64,000 nucleotides of DNA from Datnioides undecimradiatus. Taxonomy: Eukaryota > Chordata > Actinopteri > Lobotiformes > Datnioididae. Shown piece by piece: positions 28,601 through 38,100 of the stretch. The stretch lies in the NCBI GenBank assembly GCA_008933995.1, contig WARS01000007.1, positions 10,161,676 to 10,225,675 on the forward strand, in the 5' to 3' direction. Under the pieces are notes generated by a model. It made no database searches, was not told where the DNA came from, and saw nothing but the letters and a program-made list of their open reading frames with translations. Within the stretch, counting starts at the first letter, position 1, and the number at the start of each line of letters is the position of its first letter. The position numbers and the translations under genes are program-made.

Positions 28601-31324
28601 AGAGGGTTTCTAGTTTGTTAGGGGAGTTCTGTCCCTCTGACATGATCCTAACTCAGCTGTAAAATCTTTTTTCATTTTTATAACATATGAATGAGATTAT
28701 TAATGTCAGAGGAAAGAAACCCTACAATAGTGGTGTTAAGGACCCACTAAAGAGTGGTGAGATAAATCTGAGGGGTTGAGCTGATTGAGGAATATATTCA
28801 CGAGCTACACATGTATTTCATAATATTTCTCTTTTGTATTATGAATTCCAGGAGGATTTTTACATCTTCAGGACGTGTAAAACTATCCTAATGTAAGAAG
28901 TTAATGATACTTGATAAAGTTAATGATAATGATAAAGATGAAAAGCTTGGGGACCATTGCATTAAAGTGTCAGTTCATCCAATATACATTATCTTTTATA
29001 TCTTATTTTGCTTTATTAATCAGTTATACCTAAATAATCTGATTCAGACCAGTCATAAATGCTCCCTTTATAAAGCTTTAAATATTCAGTTAGTGTAAGT
29101 GGCATTGTATGGAGGATATTTTTGATCAGAATTAAAAATTAAGGGTCCAAATATGAAATTCAAGGAGATAATAACTAACTAATAACTAATAATCTGGGCA
29201 TTATAAATAAAAGTGAAGCTGAAAGATTAAATATGGCTTCTATTTAAAATAAAGCTCTGTGTAACTATTCCACCATAATTGAGTAGAAATCTCAGAGACA
29301 TATAAAGACAGAGACATATACAAACCTGACTGATGCTTTCTGTACTAGATTTAAATGAAAACATATTTTGTTTCTAATTCATGCACTGAAACTTGAGGTG
29401 ACAGATCTTTAGGTTTAAATTCTTCCATTTAGACAAAACTAATCCTTCAGCCGAGCTTGTTCCAATCTGAACCTCTGTTTAGTTTCTTAAGCTACAAACT
29501 AGCACATAATTGGTGTGCTGCAGCTCTGGTATGTCACCAGACCAGCTCTGTGTGGGGGCTCCCGTGTGTCCACTGCCTGAGCTTAGCCTCACCTCTCTGG
29601 GTTGGTCTCGTCACGTCCCCCTTTGCCATGTGTTCAAGTCTCTGGTGGTCCTTCGTGGCAGCGAACAGCTCCCCTTTTCCAGTGAACACGTCTCTTGTTT
29701 CCTCTTAACTGGTTCCAGCACCGCAGCAGTGTTTGTCGTACAGTTGGTAATGATTTAAACAAGCTCGGGGGCTCCCCTCTCCTCTCCTTTCTCACACCGA
29801 TCTTTTCTTTTCGTTCTCATTCAGCTAATCATCGTCACAGCGGGGCTCGATTGGAGCGAGAAAGTTGGCAATCTTGTGTTCTCGATCTTCAAAAAAGCAA
29901 CTCATGACTTAAGGATCAGGAAGCTCCTCTGGATTGTTGGTGGTCCTCGGGTCACATTGAATTTAAACTATGAGCTATTCATACATGCAGTAAGGCTAGA
30001 GTTGAGAGGTGAGAGGCTCCGTGTTGGAAACTCTGGAAAGGTTATATTTTATTCAGCTTATTTAAACCAGGCCTTTTTTATGTCCTACATCCACTTTTGT
30101 CTCCAAACTTAACACACATAGCAAACACAAGACATGCAAGTCTCCTTATTGGTTAAGTGACCTGCTATGTTATCTCAAAGTTGGAAACACCACATCAATG
30201 ATGGTGAACTGTATACATGTTAGAAAACTGTTTTCTATTTAAACATAGTGAGATTAACATTCATTTAAAGTCATGTTTTTGCCTACATGATGAATAGAAA
30301 TCCAATTTTCACTATCTTTAAGTTCCATTGTTGGTCTGCACCTACTCTTGATGGAGTGTCTGGCTTTATAGCAGCTAAATGCTCCTCTGTGTTCACCAGC
30401 TAGTCCTTAAGTGTGCCTGTCTATCGTCTGCTACTGGGCAGACAGTACACAGTGTTTTGTTTTAGAGCTTTTTCTCTGAAAACAGCTGACTTCTATAAAC
30501 AAGATAAATGAAAACAGAGGTATTCACATCGTAAAACCAGATTAATGAGGTAAATGATGGTAAAATGCTTTGTATAGGTTAGACGAGCTGCAGACTTGGC
30601 GATAGTTCTCCATCAAGTCCTTTGATGTCCATGTAGTTTGATCGATTGTTAATACAAAAATCTTGATTACAGCAGTTTTAATGCTGAAACGTTTTCTAAA
30701 ATGCAGGCAAGCAGCAAATGCTAAAGCTACACAATGTGAAATGTTGCAGCACAGTTCTCTTTTGTTGCTGGAGGACATAAGGAAGCAAGAAAGTGAAAAA
30801 ATTGTATTTCTCAAAGGTATTCCTTTAAGACTGAAAATTGGAGCTCTTTAAAGTGCCCCTGAGGATGAAGCACTGTCCACCAGTTGGCCTACATTTGTTT
30901 TCCTTCTCAATTTCTGTCCCTTGATCCCCTCTTGCCCTCTTTTCTCTGCTACCCACTGTGCATCCTTGATCCTTCCTTCATCCTCTGTATGTCTCAAATT
31001 TTGCTTCCTAAACCTCCAAACATCTCATGATGTTTCATTCAAATGAGGGCAGAATATGGGTTTCTACAGAGCACAGACTGGAGGACAACATGAGCCTCTA
31101 CGTGGTAAAACACCCTGCTTCAGTATTTGATGTAGACCAATTAAGGTGGGGGAGCTGCTGCAATTACAAACACACACACACACGCACCTATCTACACACA
31201 GGTATAAAAGCTGCCCATGTGTTTCTAGTCTTGCTCCTTATGGGCCACATGATACACTTCCCGTCTCAACAGGAAAACTCTCCTGTAAACCAGCATCATT
31301 AGCCCACTGACCTGTTCTCTCTCT

Positions 31325-31392
<68 letters not shown>

Positions 31393-31501
31393 GTGCAGGA
31401 CGGACCCCCCTACAGGATCCAGTAAGCTGCAGACTCCCCAGCGCTCTACAGATGCTGCAGCAGCAAGTTCAACAGCTGACGACCTGTTTGAGGACTTCTG
31501 A
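10497..31501 (+). CDS. xrcc4: XRCC4, DNA ligase IV scaffold of non-homologous end joining (7 coding exons)
   Basis: Joined coding exons: 10497-10638, 11842-12032, 17184-17350, 19073-19204, 20000-20139, 23695-23836, 31399-31501; 1017 nt, 338 aa plus stop, close to human XRCC4 (336 aa). All junctions are GT/AG with compatible phases (1,0,2,2,1,2). Known for the family: a nuclear homodimer with a beta head that meets XLF and a coiled coil that wraps DNA ligase IV. Seen here: head domain at about 1-115 (VHISSEP, VSESE), coiled coil at about 117-205 with the ligase-binding stretch KEALEEELYSRFVLVLNEKK, an acidic GGSTDEEPEE matching the human CK2 site (T239 here, T233 human) that recruits PNKP/APTX FHA domains, a basic CRKRR nuclear-localisation stretch at 278-282, and the conserved C-terminus DDLFEDF. 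The ATG aligns with the human start. The human SUMO site IKQE (K210) has no obvious counterpart. vcan follows in the same direction. Confidence 0.95.
10639..11841 (+). other. xrcc4: xrcc4 intron 2 with MITE-like sequence
   Basis: 1.2 kb intron. Most of it lies between two blocks (from 10939 and about 11590-11720) that resemble opposite ends of the AAGTAC-rich repeat family. No exon is seen inside. Confidence 0.6.
10939..11725. mobile_element. MITE-like repeat (copy B)
   Basis: The left end has GTAGAATGTAAC followed by TTTACTCAAGTACTGC; the right end has ATGTAGTGGAATAAAAGTG and ACTTGAGTAAAGTACAAAC. Both match the terminal motifs of copy D in vcan. Internal sequence is degenerate and shows no transposase frame. 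Limits are approximate. Confidence 0.45.
11842..12032 (+). CDS. xrcc4: xrcc4 coding exon 2 (rest of head domain)
   Basis: 191 nt, phase 1 in and phase 0 out. Joins as AWRGD-VSESEVSS, matching human AWTGT-VSESEIS. It ends YEKVQRDIS before GTGAGT. The middle (SLTPSPPNHSS) is divergent, as expected for the loop region of the head. Confidence 0.93.
13615..13671. repeat. 26-bp inverted repeat (hairpin) with 5-base loop
   Basis: The left arm 13615-13640 and right arm 13646-13671 are reverse complements except for one T/G position (a wobble pair in RNA). The loop is AACTA. Two further outward pairs (one of them wobble) are possible. The stem is AT/GC mixed, not a simple repeat. Confidence 0.95.
15279..15294. 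repeat. (TG)8 microsatellite
   Basis: Short TG tract inside xrcc4 intron 3. Confidence 0.9.
17184..17350 (+). CDS. xrcc4: xrcc4 coding exon 3 (start of coiled coil)
   Basis: 167 nt, phase 0 in and 2 out, residues 112-166 plus two bases. Starts FRLGS exactly as in human, then the stalk helix with EPVEAVRELLIYSL and a charged heptad-like run KLEEENQRLRREQQR. Acceptor CTTTTCCTTTCAG, donor GA/GTAAAT. Confidence 0.93.
17351..19072 (+). other. xrcc4: xrcc4 intron 4 with a repeat relic
   Basis: 1.7 kb intron. Holds the short teleost repeat near 17585-17700. Nothing else recognised. Confidence 0.65.
17585..17700. mobile_element. Short dispersed teleost repeat relic
   Basis: The run containing GGACTGTATATAAAGATGG, AAAAGTGAAGCCAAAACATC and ATCACCCCCTGCTGG resembles a short interspersed repeat that I recall as very common in percomorph genomes. 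The class is unknown to me and the limits are approximate. Confidence 0.4.
19073..19204 (+). CDS. xrcc4: xrcc4 coding exon 4 (ligase IV binding helix)
   Basis: 132 nt, phase 2 in and 2 out. Encodes the most conserved part, with KEALEEELYSRFVLVLNEKK at about 175-194 corresponding to the human stretch clamped by the ligase IV BRCT linker, then AKIRSLQESITHLQET. Acceptor TATTTTAAG, donor AG/GTACAC. Confidence 0.94.
19205..19999 (+). other. xrcc4: xrcc4 intron 5
   Basis: 0.8 kb AT-rich intron with nothing recognisable. Confidence 0.7.
20000..20139 (+). CDS. xrcc4: xrcc4 coding exon 5 (acidic CK2-site region)
   Basis: 140 nt, phase 2 in and 1 out, residues 211-257. Contains QEEDEYGGSTDEEPEE, aligning with the human YDESTDEE CK2 phosphosite. 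The rest is low-complexity Ser/Thr/Lys, typical of the disordered tail. Donor CGGG/GTAAGA. Confidence 0.9.
20140..23694 (+). other. xrcc4: xrcc4 intron 6
   Basis: 3.6 kb intron. Open frames at 22415-22735 and elsewhere have no homology that I recognise and no consistent splice context. Confidence 0.65.
23695..23836 (+). CDS. xrcc4: xrcc4 coding exon 6 (nuclear localisation region)
   Basis: 142 nt, phase 1 in and 2 out, residues 258-304. LNDIMDVAPCRKRRFRHLG aligns with human LDVTDIAPSRKRRQR. Ends PQSSQRT before GTACAT; the SQ is a possible PIKK site. Confidence 0.92.
24990..25125 (+). mobile_element. LINE-like 3' tail
   Basis: The end GAAATTTCCCTGGTGTGGGA followed by TTAATAAAGGAAAG resembles the 3' UTR ends of teleost L2/Rex-type LINEs as I remember them. 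There is no reverse transcriptase frame beside it, so a 5'-truncated copy is likely. Limits are approximate. Confidence 0.4.
31329..31390. repeat. (TG)31 microsatellite at xrcc4 splice acceptor
   Basis: Uninterrupted TG units; the acceptor TTGTGCAG follows directly, so the last coding exon of xrcc4 begins 8 nt after the tract. Confidence 0.97.
31399..31501 (+). CDS. xrcc4: xrcc4 coding exon 7 (C-terminus and stop)
   Basis: 103 nt, phase 2 in. Encodes RTDPPTGSSKLQTPQRS and then the conserved end ADDLFEDF with TGA at 31499-31501; human ends EDLFDEI. The homologous terminus confirms this exon despite the unusual acceptor. Confidence 0.92.
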
Positions 31502-31779
31502 ACGTTCACTCCTTCACCAAACTACCCTGACTGTAGAAAAAAGGATCACAGCTCTGTTTTTATTGACACAGATTTTTATACCAAGTTTATGTATTAAGCA
31601 TTATGAATTACAGCAAAATTATTCGTAAGAACTGTTCTGTAACTCCAAACAGATGAGGGACAAGTGGGAAAAACTTCAGTCCTTCTTGTTGTAGATTCTT
31701 CAAGTCTGTGGAACTCTGCTGGATGAATTGAAATAATCAGTTAGTGTTCCCGTAGGTGCTCTACCACAGAAAAGTGCGG

Positions 31780-32330
31780 GAACAACCAGAAAAATGTTGG
31801 TAACACTATAATCAAGAAAAAGAACTCTAAGACCTGCTTAAGGATCACTAAAATCACTTTTAAATACCCCAGGACTGCTAAACATTATGTATCATTGTTA
31901 CAACAAGCATAAGGACCCCAAGATTCTTCTGAATGATTCCAGGAACCAACTAGAGTGAACCTACAATGTCCTAATGCCTGCTCAGCATACTCAAAAGCAT
32001 TAATATAACCACCATAAGGAACCCTAGAACTTCCTAAATGATCTCAAGAGCCAAGGAACACGGAGAAGCCTAACACATATATAGAACCACCGAAAGATAT
32101 TAAAGGAAAGTATGACCTAAAGGAACACCAAAACCACCTCCATTAACTCTTGATCCTAAAGGATTGCTGCCACCCCTTAAGATCCTAAATAATCCTAAAT
32201 GCATTGTAGGGTGCCCTAATGATTGCTGGATCCATATAAAAATCCTAAAGGATCTCTAGAATACCTAAAGCAACCCAGAACTGCAAACAGATTGCTAGAA
32301 CTAACTAAAGAAACCCTGGAACCTCCTGCA
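31780..32330 (+). repeat. Degenerate CCTAAAGGATC-type tandem repeat
   Basis: About 550 bases made of diverged copies of words such as CCTAAAGGATC, CTAGAAC, AGGAACCCTAGAAC and AATCCTAAA, roughly 15-25 bases apart, C/A-rich on this strand. It looks like a decayed minisatellite lying in the presumed xrcc4 3' UTR. Confidence 0.7.
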
Positions 32331-32568
32331 ATTTGGTGGTTGTGAAGGTCATAGTAATGTCCTCTACAGAAAAGTCTGCACTGATTTCTCCAGGTGTTTC
32401 TTTTCTTTTAATTTGTCACCTGTCAAACAACCCGGTTCTGCAGAGGCATGATGCATTTTACACACTGGGTATAATTGATGTGTTTCAGGAACTGGTGAAT
32501 GAATTGTGTGTGGGGGTTGTTTTTTTTTTAACATATTTTAACAAACTTTTCATGCTAATATTTGTACC

Positions 32569-32574
32569 AATAAA
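32569..32574 (+). terminator. xrcc4: xrcc4 poly(A) signal AATAAA
   Basis: Canonical hexamer about 1.07 kb after the stop, followed by TGTGTCATGTTAG, a T/G-rich downstream element. Confidence 0.6.
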
Positions 32575-33439
32575 TGTGTCATGTTAGTTACGATGTTTGT
32601 TCTTATTGTTGAATTACAAAGATAATTCAATCTTATTGAAGAACTGCATTGATTTTACATGTCAAAAGCAATGTAATAGGTAAGTTTTAAAAGGTTATTA
32701 AAGGGACAGACAATCTCTTTTGGAAGATGCTCCTTGTTTTGCTGTCAGAATTAGTTGTACAGCGACAACTAATTCAGCCAGAATGAATGCTTTTATTCAA
32801 TCAAAACTACAGCTCTCCAGTAAATTCACCTGTTATTTTTACAAACTTCCCAGCATTAATCTTGCCTGCTTGAAACTTCTCCGTTCTGGTGTTATTATAG
32901 ATATGTGAAATAACCAGATACGTGGACTACTTAATGGGTAATTTATCCTGGGATAGTCATTAAGCTTACCGGAAATCTGGCTCATTAAAAAAAAAAATAA
33001 AAGATTGAATGAATGCTATTAAGTTTTTCAGATGCATTATGGGACGTGTAGGACCCAGTGTTTTTGAAGCTTGATCGATACAAGGGGTAACAGGTGAGGA
33101 TATCGCAGCTTCTGCTGTCTCGCCTACATTTTTATTATGGAGGGGTGATGTTACCTCTCTGGAGATCCCCTGTAATCTCTCGTCCTGCCTCTCAGTGTCT
33201 CTCTCCCATTCTTTCACTCATCCCCTCCCATTCTTCCTTTCTCTCCCACCCAGGCTTTCCCCATACTCACTTCCTTCACCTCCACTTCCCACTCTCATTC
33301 ACTCTATTCCTCTTTGTCACACTGCCATCTCTCTCTCTCTCTCGCTCTCCCTCTCTCTCTCTCCACATTGGACGATGTGTTGTCGGGGGGTTGTACGGAC
33401 ATGCGTGCCCCTCCTCTTTCTAATGTCTGGATAATAGCG
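32575..33439. other. xrcc4-vcan intergenic gap with vcan promoter region
   Basis: Under 0.9 kb separates the xrcc4 poly(A) signal from the presumed vcan exon 1. It contains a GCATTATGGGACGTGTAG word at 33033 and a C/T-rich tract from about 33185 to 33363. No gene is seen. Confidence 0.6.
33185..33363 (+). promoter_or_regulatory. vcan: Polypyrimidine tract upstream of vcan, ending in (CT)n
   Basis: About 180 bases almost free of runs of purine, ending in an interrupted (CT)n at 33328-33363, roughly 80-100 bases before the presumed vcan exon 1. GA/CT tracts of this kind occur in promoters, but function here is inference. A TATA-like GATAATAG lies at about 33430. Confidence 0.45.
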
Positions 33440-33656
33440 GGTGTAAAGTGGATTTGAACTTGCAGCCAGTGCTGAGAGGTGGAAGAGGTCCGACCAGCAG
33501 ACATCTGCTGCACCGCTGAGAGGAGCGCCATCAGACCTGCTGTTTGTTTGGGACCTCCGGGAGTTTCTGTTAGAAAAGTTTGAAGTGATAAACGGACACA
33601 AGACAACTGGATTTTTGGATCTCTCCCACCCCCCATTTTTTTTAAGGTTTTACAAG
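33440..33656 (+). other. vcan: Putative vcan 5' UTR exon 1
   Basis: The region ends in a strong donor (TACAAG/GTAAGA, exon end 33656). The coding signal-peptide exon starts with an acceptor 11 nt before its ATG, so a separate non-coding first exon is required, as in human VCAN. The 5' end is a guess. Confidence 0.5.
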
Positions 33657-35029
33657 GTAAGATGATTATTATTTTCAATTTCTTGCTGAAATTTTATTTT
33701 AAATCACGTGGGCTTCACTAAAGATTACTGATAGAGCATTTGCTCCACAGTTGATCCCCATATCTGTATGTCTCTCATCCTTTTTGCCACCATAGCAGCT
33801 GATTTTGGGGGGTGGGTGGGCAGGAATGTTCCCACACTGATAACACTTCATGATAAGAGAGCCATTGATAGAATCTGACGCTTGGGACCAATTACGTCCA
33901 TCTACATCCACTGACAGCTTTTAACCTCTTGATCACTTGATAAGCTTTATCGCCACAGCTGAGCTCCAATCTGTCCCGCAACAGCTGTGATCACACATCT
34001 CTCCCTAAACCACTTCAGACTTTTTCTTTAAAAACACTTCTGCCGCACTGCCATCTTAAAATTAATGGAACACAACAATAAGTCTTAAATTACTTAACTG
34101 TTGGACACTGGTGAACAACACATTGGACAGTGTCTATATTGAGGTCAAGGATTGTGCAGAAGTGAGTGTAAATGTAAAGAAACACATAAATACATGTTAA
34201 GGGGGTAATGTTATATGGATAGGATGCACATACCATAGGTAGGTGACTGCCTGAATGCAGTGCAGTGATGGAAGATGTACTCAGATCTAGATCTGCAAGG
34301 ATTATTAACAGGAATCTGCATATATTTCAGTCATTCATCATTTCGGTCATTTTTCAGTGAAACATTTTTTGGATTCTGCTTCTTTTATGTGAATATTTGC
34401 TGTCCTATTTTACAGTATATTAAATATCTTTGGATTTTGGCTGGTTACTGCTTCTTTCCTGTGAAGGGAACATTTTAAAGATCCCCATCGCTTCTTCACT
34501 GATGTTTGAGCTTCTGTAAACAGATGACTGAGCAGTTACTTTCATCTGCTGAAGGAAAAGTTTCCCAAGTTCACCTCAAATCTTTTTTTAACACCTTGAT
34601 GTTTTGTACCTGCAGGATTTATAACATCACAGGTAGTTTGGAGCCAATCATGATGCAGCATGAAAATTACAAAACTATAATTCAATTTTTGTGATTAATA
34701 AAGTGTAAGTACACTTTATTTTTGTAGCTGCCTAAAGTAGAGCTAATTTAAATGACTTTATATGATAATCATATGTTTCGTATGTGAAATATTCACCTGG
34801 AAAAAGATTTAGATTAGAGCTATAACTAATGATTAATTTCATTAGTGAAGAATCTTCAGCTTATTAGTTAGACTCGTTTTTTTGTAGATTTTCAGCTTAC
34901 TATTAAAAATAACAAATCCACACATCTGAGAACCTGGAACCATTGTTTCTTTGATTTGGAAAAAATATTTACCAGCATTTAATGTTTTTTAGGATTTTTT
35001 TCATTAACTAACATAGCTTTTTTCTACAG
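33657..35029 (+). other. vcan: vcan intron 1 (putative)
   Basis: 1.4 kb. Contains a short relic (CAGTGATGGAAGATGTACTC at 34263) that resembles one end of the MITE-like family. Nothing else seen. Confidence 0.5.
34262..34300. mobile_element. MITE-like repeat end (copy C)
   Basis: Resembles the 5' end of copy D: GTGGAAGAAG-ACTCAG there, GATGGAAGATGTACTCAGATC here. Only a short end is recognisable. Confidence 0.3.
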
Positions 35030-35040
35030 ATTGTGTTGAG

Positions 35041-35107
35041 ATGATTCCTCGCATCCTCCTACACCTGCTCTGCCTGGTGTGTGTGTGTTCTGCTCGTCCT
35101 CATCCAG
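35041..35107 (+). CDS. vcan: vcan coding exon 1 (signal peptide)
   Basis: Exon begins at 35030 after TTTTTTCTACAG; ATG at 35041. Encodes [20 protein letters not shown], a hydrophobic signal sequence with likely cleavage after CSA. Phase 1 out, donor CCAG/GTGAGT. Confidence 0.9.
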
Positions 35108-38100
35108 GTGAGTTGAATCCAGCAGCAAATGACACAGAGTTTGGAGTCTGAATCCAAACTCCGTCAACGTCTTTTCCCTTCCTGGTGCTCATTCTCTCTG
35201 ACGTAGCTGCACAGCGCATGGGCCAGACTGCAGGTCCAAGGCTGACAAAGTGGAAAGTGTTTTTTTACTCCAACAAGTCAGCTCTGAACACACACACACA
35301 CACGCACACTTCCTGCATCTTTGTAGCAGGAATCAGTACATGTAAGCCAGAGTCTGATTGCTGCTGTATTTGCTGCCAGTTGTAGAAAAGCTCCACCCAC
35401 TGCTCCATGGCCTGAATTTGGATTAAAGCTGAATTATGTTTTTAATTAAATCTGCTTCATGTATTACTTCATTTGGTCATTGTGTTTTGCGCCAACTTTA
35501 CATATATTCCAGGTGAAAATAATCCAGAGTTGAAAAGATGAAGCCATGTTCTGCTCTTTTTTTCTTAAATGTTCATGTTTCACGGTGAAAACTACCCCAA
35601 AGCAAAATGGCAATAACAACATCCAAAAATGCCCCTTAACAAGTCAAAGTCCTGCACTTTTCTATAATCATATACAAGAAAATGTCTGGCAACATTGGGA
35701 TCATTGGTAGCAGCAAAGCCAAACAGCATAGACTGGAACTATATATAATATGATTAATGGTTCTACTGGACATATAATATTGCATATGAGGTAACAAACA
35801 GTACAATTGTAGTATTCATTCATACAGTATCGGTATCTGCTGCAGTTCTTTAAGATGCTGCTTCATGTATGACACACACATACATACACACTCTCATGCA
35901 GGATCCTGTCTTTCAGTGTCCCCACACTCAATGAAGATGCAGCAGAACTCTCCTGTGACCGGCTCTCTGGCAGGCAGGGTGGTGTTGCCATGCCACTTCT
36001 CCATAATGCCAGTTTCTCCTAGCAGCTCCACACACATTCCCTCACACACTACACCGGTTGCTACACCTGGACCCCTCCTGTCCAGTGACACCCCACACAC
36101 TACCGCGAGTCCTGGGGAGGAGCTCAGGATCAAGTGGACCAAGCTGGAGGGGACAGGGGAGAAGGTTGTGCTTGTAGCCCAGGGTGGATGGGTCAAGGTG
36201 GGGCAGGAATACAAGGGTAGGGTGTCGGTGCCGAGCCATCCGCTGTCGGTTGGGGATGCCTCTCTGATGATAGTACAGCTCAGGGCCAGCGACGCAGGGG
36301 TTTACCGCTGTGAGGTCATGCATGGGATGGAGGATACCCAGGACACCGTCAGCCTCAATGTCACCGGTGAGTAAAACAAACACAACCTGCCAATTCTGCA
36401 CTTTTATAGGTCAAATTAACAGTTAATATCAAGAGTCTACAAATGTGTTCAGTGACTGAATCCAGATGTGTGAAGTTGGCAGCGACATTGCTGCTGTTTT
36501 CAAAGCAGAATGTGATATCTTGAGTGTTAACTATTGTCTCTAATGCTGTGTGAAGCTTATGGTGGCTAATGTCACTGTAAAAAAAGTAAGCAAACTTCCA
36601 TATGTATTGCTATATAATTATATTTGTATATTTGTATATCTGTATAATTATTGGTCAGTTTGCATACTTCATGCAACGTGTTCCTCCAATAGCAACGGTG
36701 TTGGTATCCACCTGATGAATATAAGTCCAATATTGACTCTCTTTCAGCTCTGTTTTTGGTCTCCACCAGCCACTGAGTGAACTTTCTGACTCCACTTTGC
36801 TCCACCATGTTCACCAGCTAGGTGCTAACTTTGTCTGTCAACTGTTTGCTGCTGAGCAGATGGTGCTCAGTGGGAGTTTAGAGCTTTTTCACAACAACAG
36901 GTGCCTGCTGCTGGTGGAGAGTTGCTAAGACTCAATCAAAACAATAAACTAAAACAGTGAGCTGAAAAATGTGTAAAAGCTTTTTAAAAATGAAGGACAA
37001 AAGGCAAAGTTGAAAGATAATTCTCAACAATTCTCTAGCACCACGAGTGCAGTCTTCAGTATTTTTGGTCAACCATAAGTCCAAATTCCAAAGACATTTA
37101 TTTTACAAGGAAAGTGAAAAAACAATCAAAAATTCACAATTGGAACCCCCAAACCAGCTTATTTCCATATCAGGTAAATGGCTAGTTTTTCATCTCAGCT
37201 CTAGTAAACACAGTTTGATGGGCAAAAGTGACTTATCCTAAAAAGTATTTTGTATAAGTCAGTTACTTCATACATTCATGCATAATGAATATTCAAGATT
37301 TCTGGGGTTCGGCCATCAGAGTTCATCCAGTGGAAACCCCAGAGAGCCTGGACAGTGGAAGAATATCGGACAACTGAGCCAACCGTTGCTCCCAGACATT
37401 TACACAGATTCCACATTAATACTGAACAGGGCTCTTTGTTGGGCAGCTCCAGACAAAGACGCTCCCTATGAGTGACACACAACTCTCCATTTAACAGCTC
37501 AGTCGTCTATTCACATCCTCCTGCAGCTTTGCCAGGATATCCTCACAGATGAGAAATAATCCTCCCATCCAGCTGAAAATAAAAGACCTAATGACACAAA
37601 CAACAGCTACATATAGTCTGATAATGACAGCTCAAATAACTCACTGTTTTGTGTTTCTCTATACTGTCAGGTATTCTGTTTCTGTATGGACTGAATATTT
37701 ATCGTAATAATGTCTACCTAATCCTGGTACAACAGACACACTTCATTCTTCCCCCTTTCTGCTCCATCCCTCATGTCAAAGCAGCCACAGAGATGCTAGC
37801 TTCCACTCAAAGAGCACAATGATTCCTCCTTAATGTTTAAAATGTTGAAACAAAATGTGATTTCTTAGATAAATAAAACCAGTTTGGTAAGTGTCCTGAC
37901 AATGAAGATATTATGAAAAAAAATCTGATCTACTATCTGTTTTTCTGGTTTCTTTTCTCAGGTGTGGTGTTCCACTACAGAGCCAAGACTAGCCGCTACA
38001 CTCTGGATTTTCCCGGAGCCATGGAGGCATGTCGCGCTGCTGGTGCCAGCATCGCTACACCTGAACAACTGACAGCTGCTTTTGAGGATGGCCTCGACCA

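Larger units (their letters stand above)
23837..31398 (+). other. xrcc4: xrcc4 intron 7
   Basis: 7.6 kb, the longest xrcc4 intron. Holds a LINE-like 3' tail near 24990-25125 and ends in a (TG)31 tract. A Glu-rich frame at 27209-27287 follows an AG but has no coherent exon phase. No nested gene supported. Confidence 0.65.
31502..32574 (+). other. xrcc4: xrcc4 3' UTR (putative)
   Basis: From the stop to an AATAAA at 32569-32574. It carries a degenerate repetitive block at about 31780-32330. The end is inferred from the signal only. Confidence 0.6.

Noticed and set aside
31225..31509. Open frames running through the TG/CA tract (poly Cys-Val or Thr-His)
   Set aside because: Artefacts of the dinucleotide repeat.
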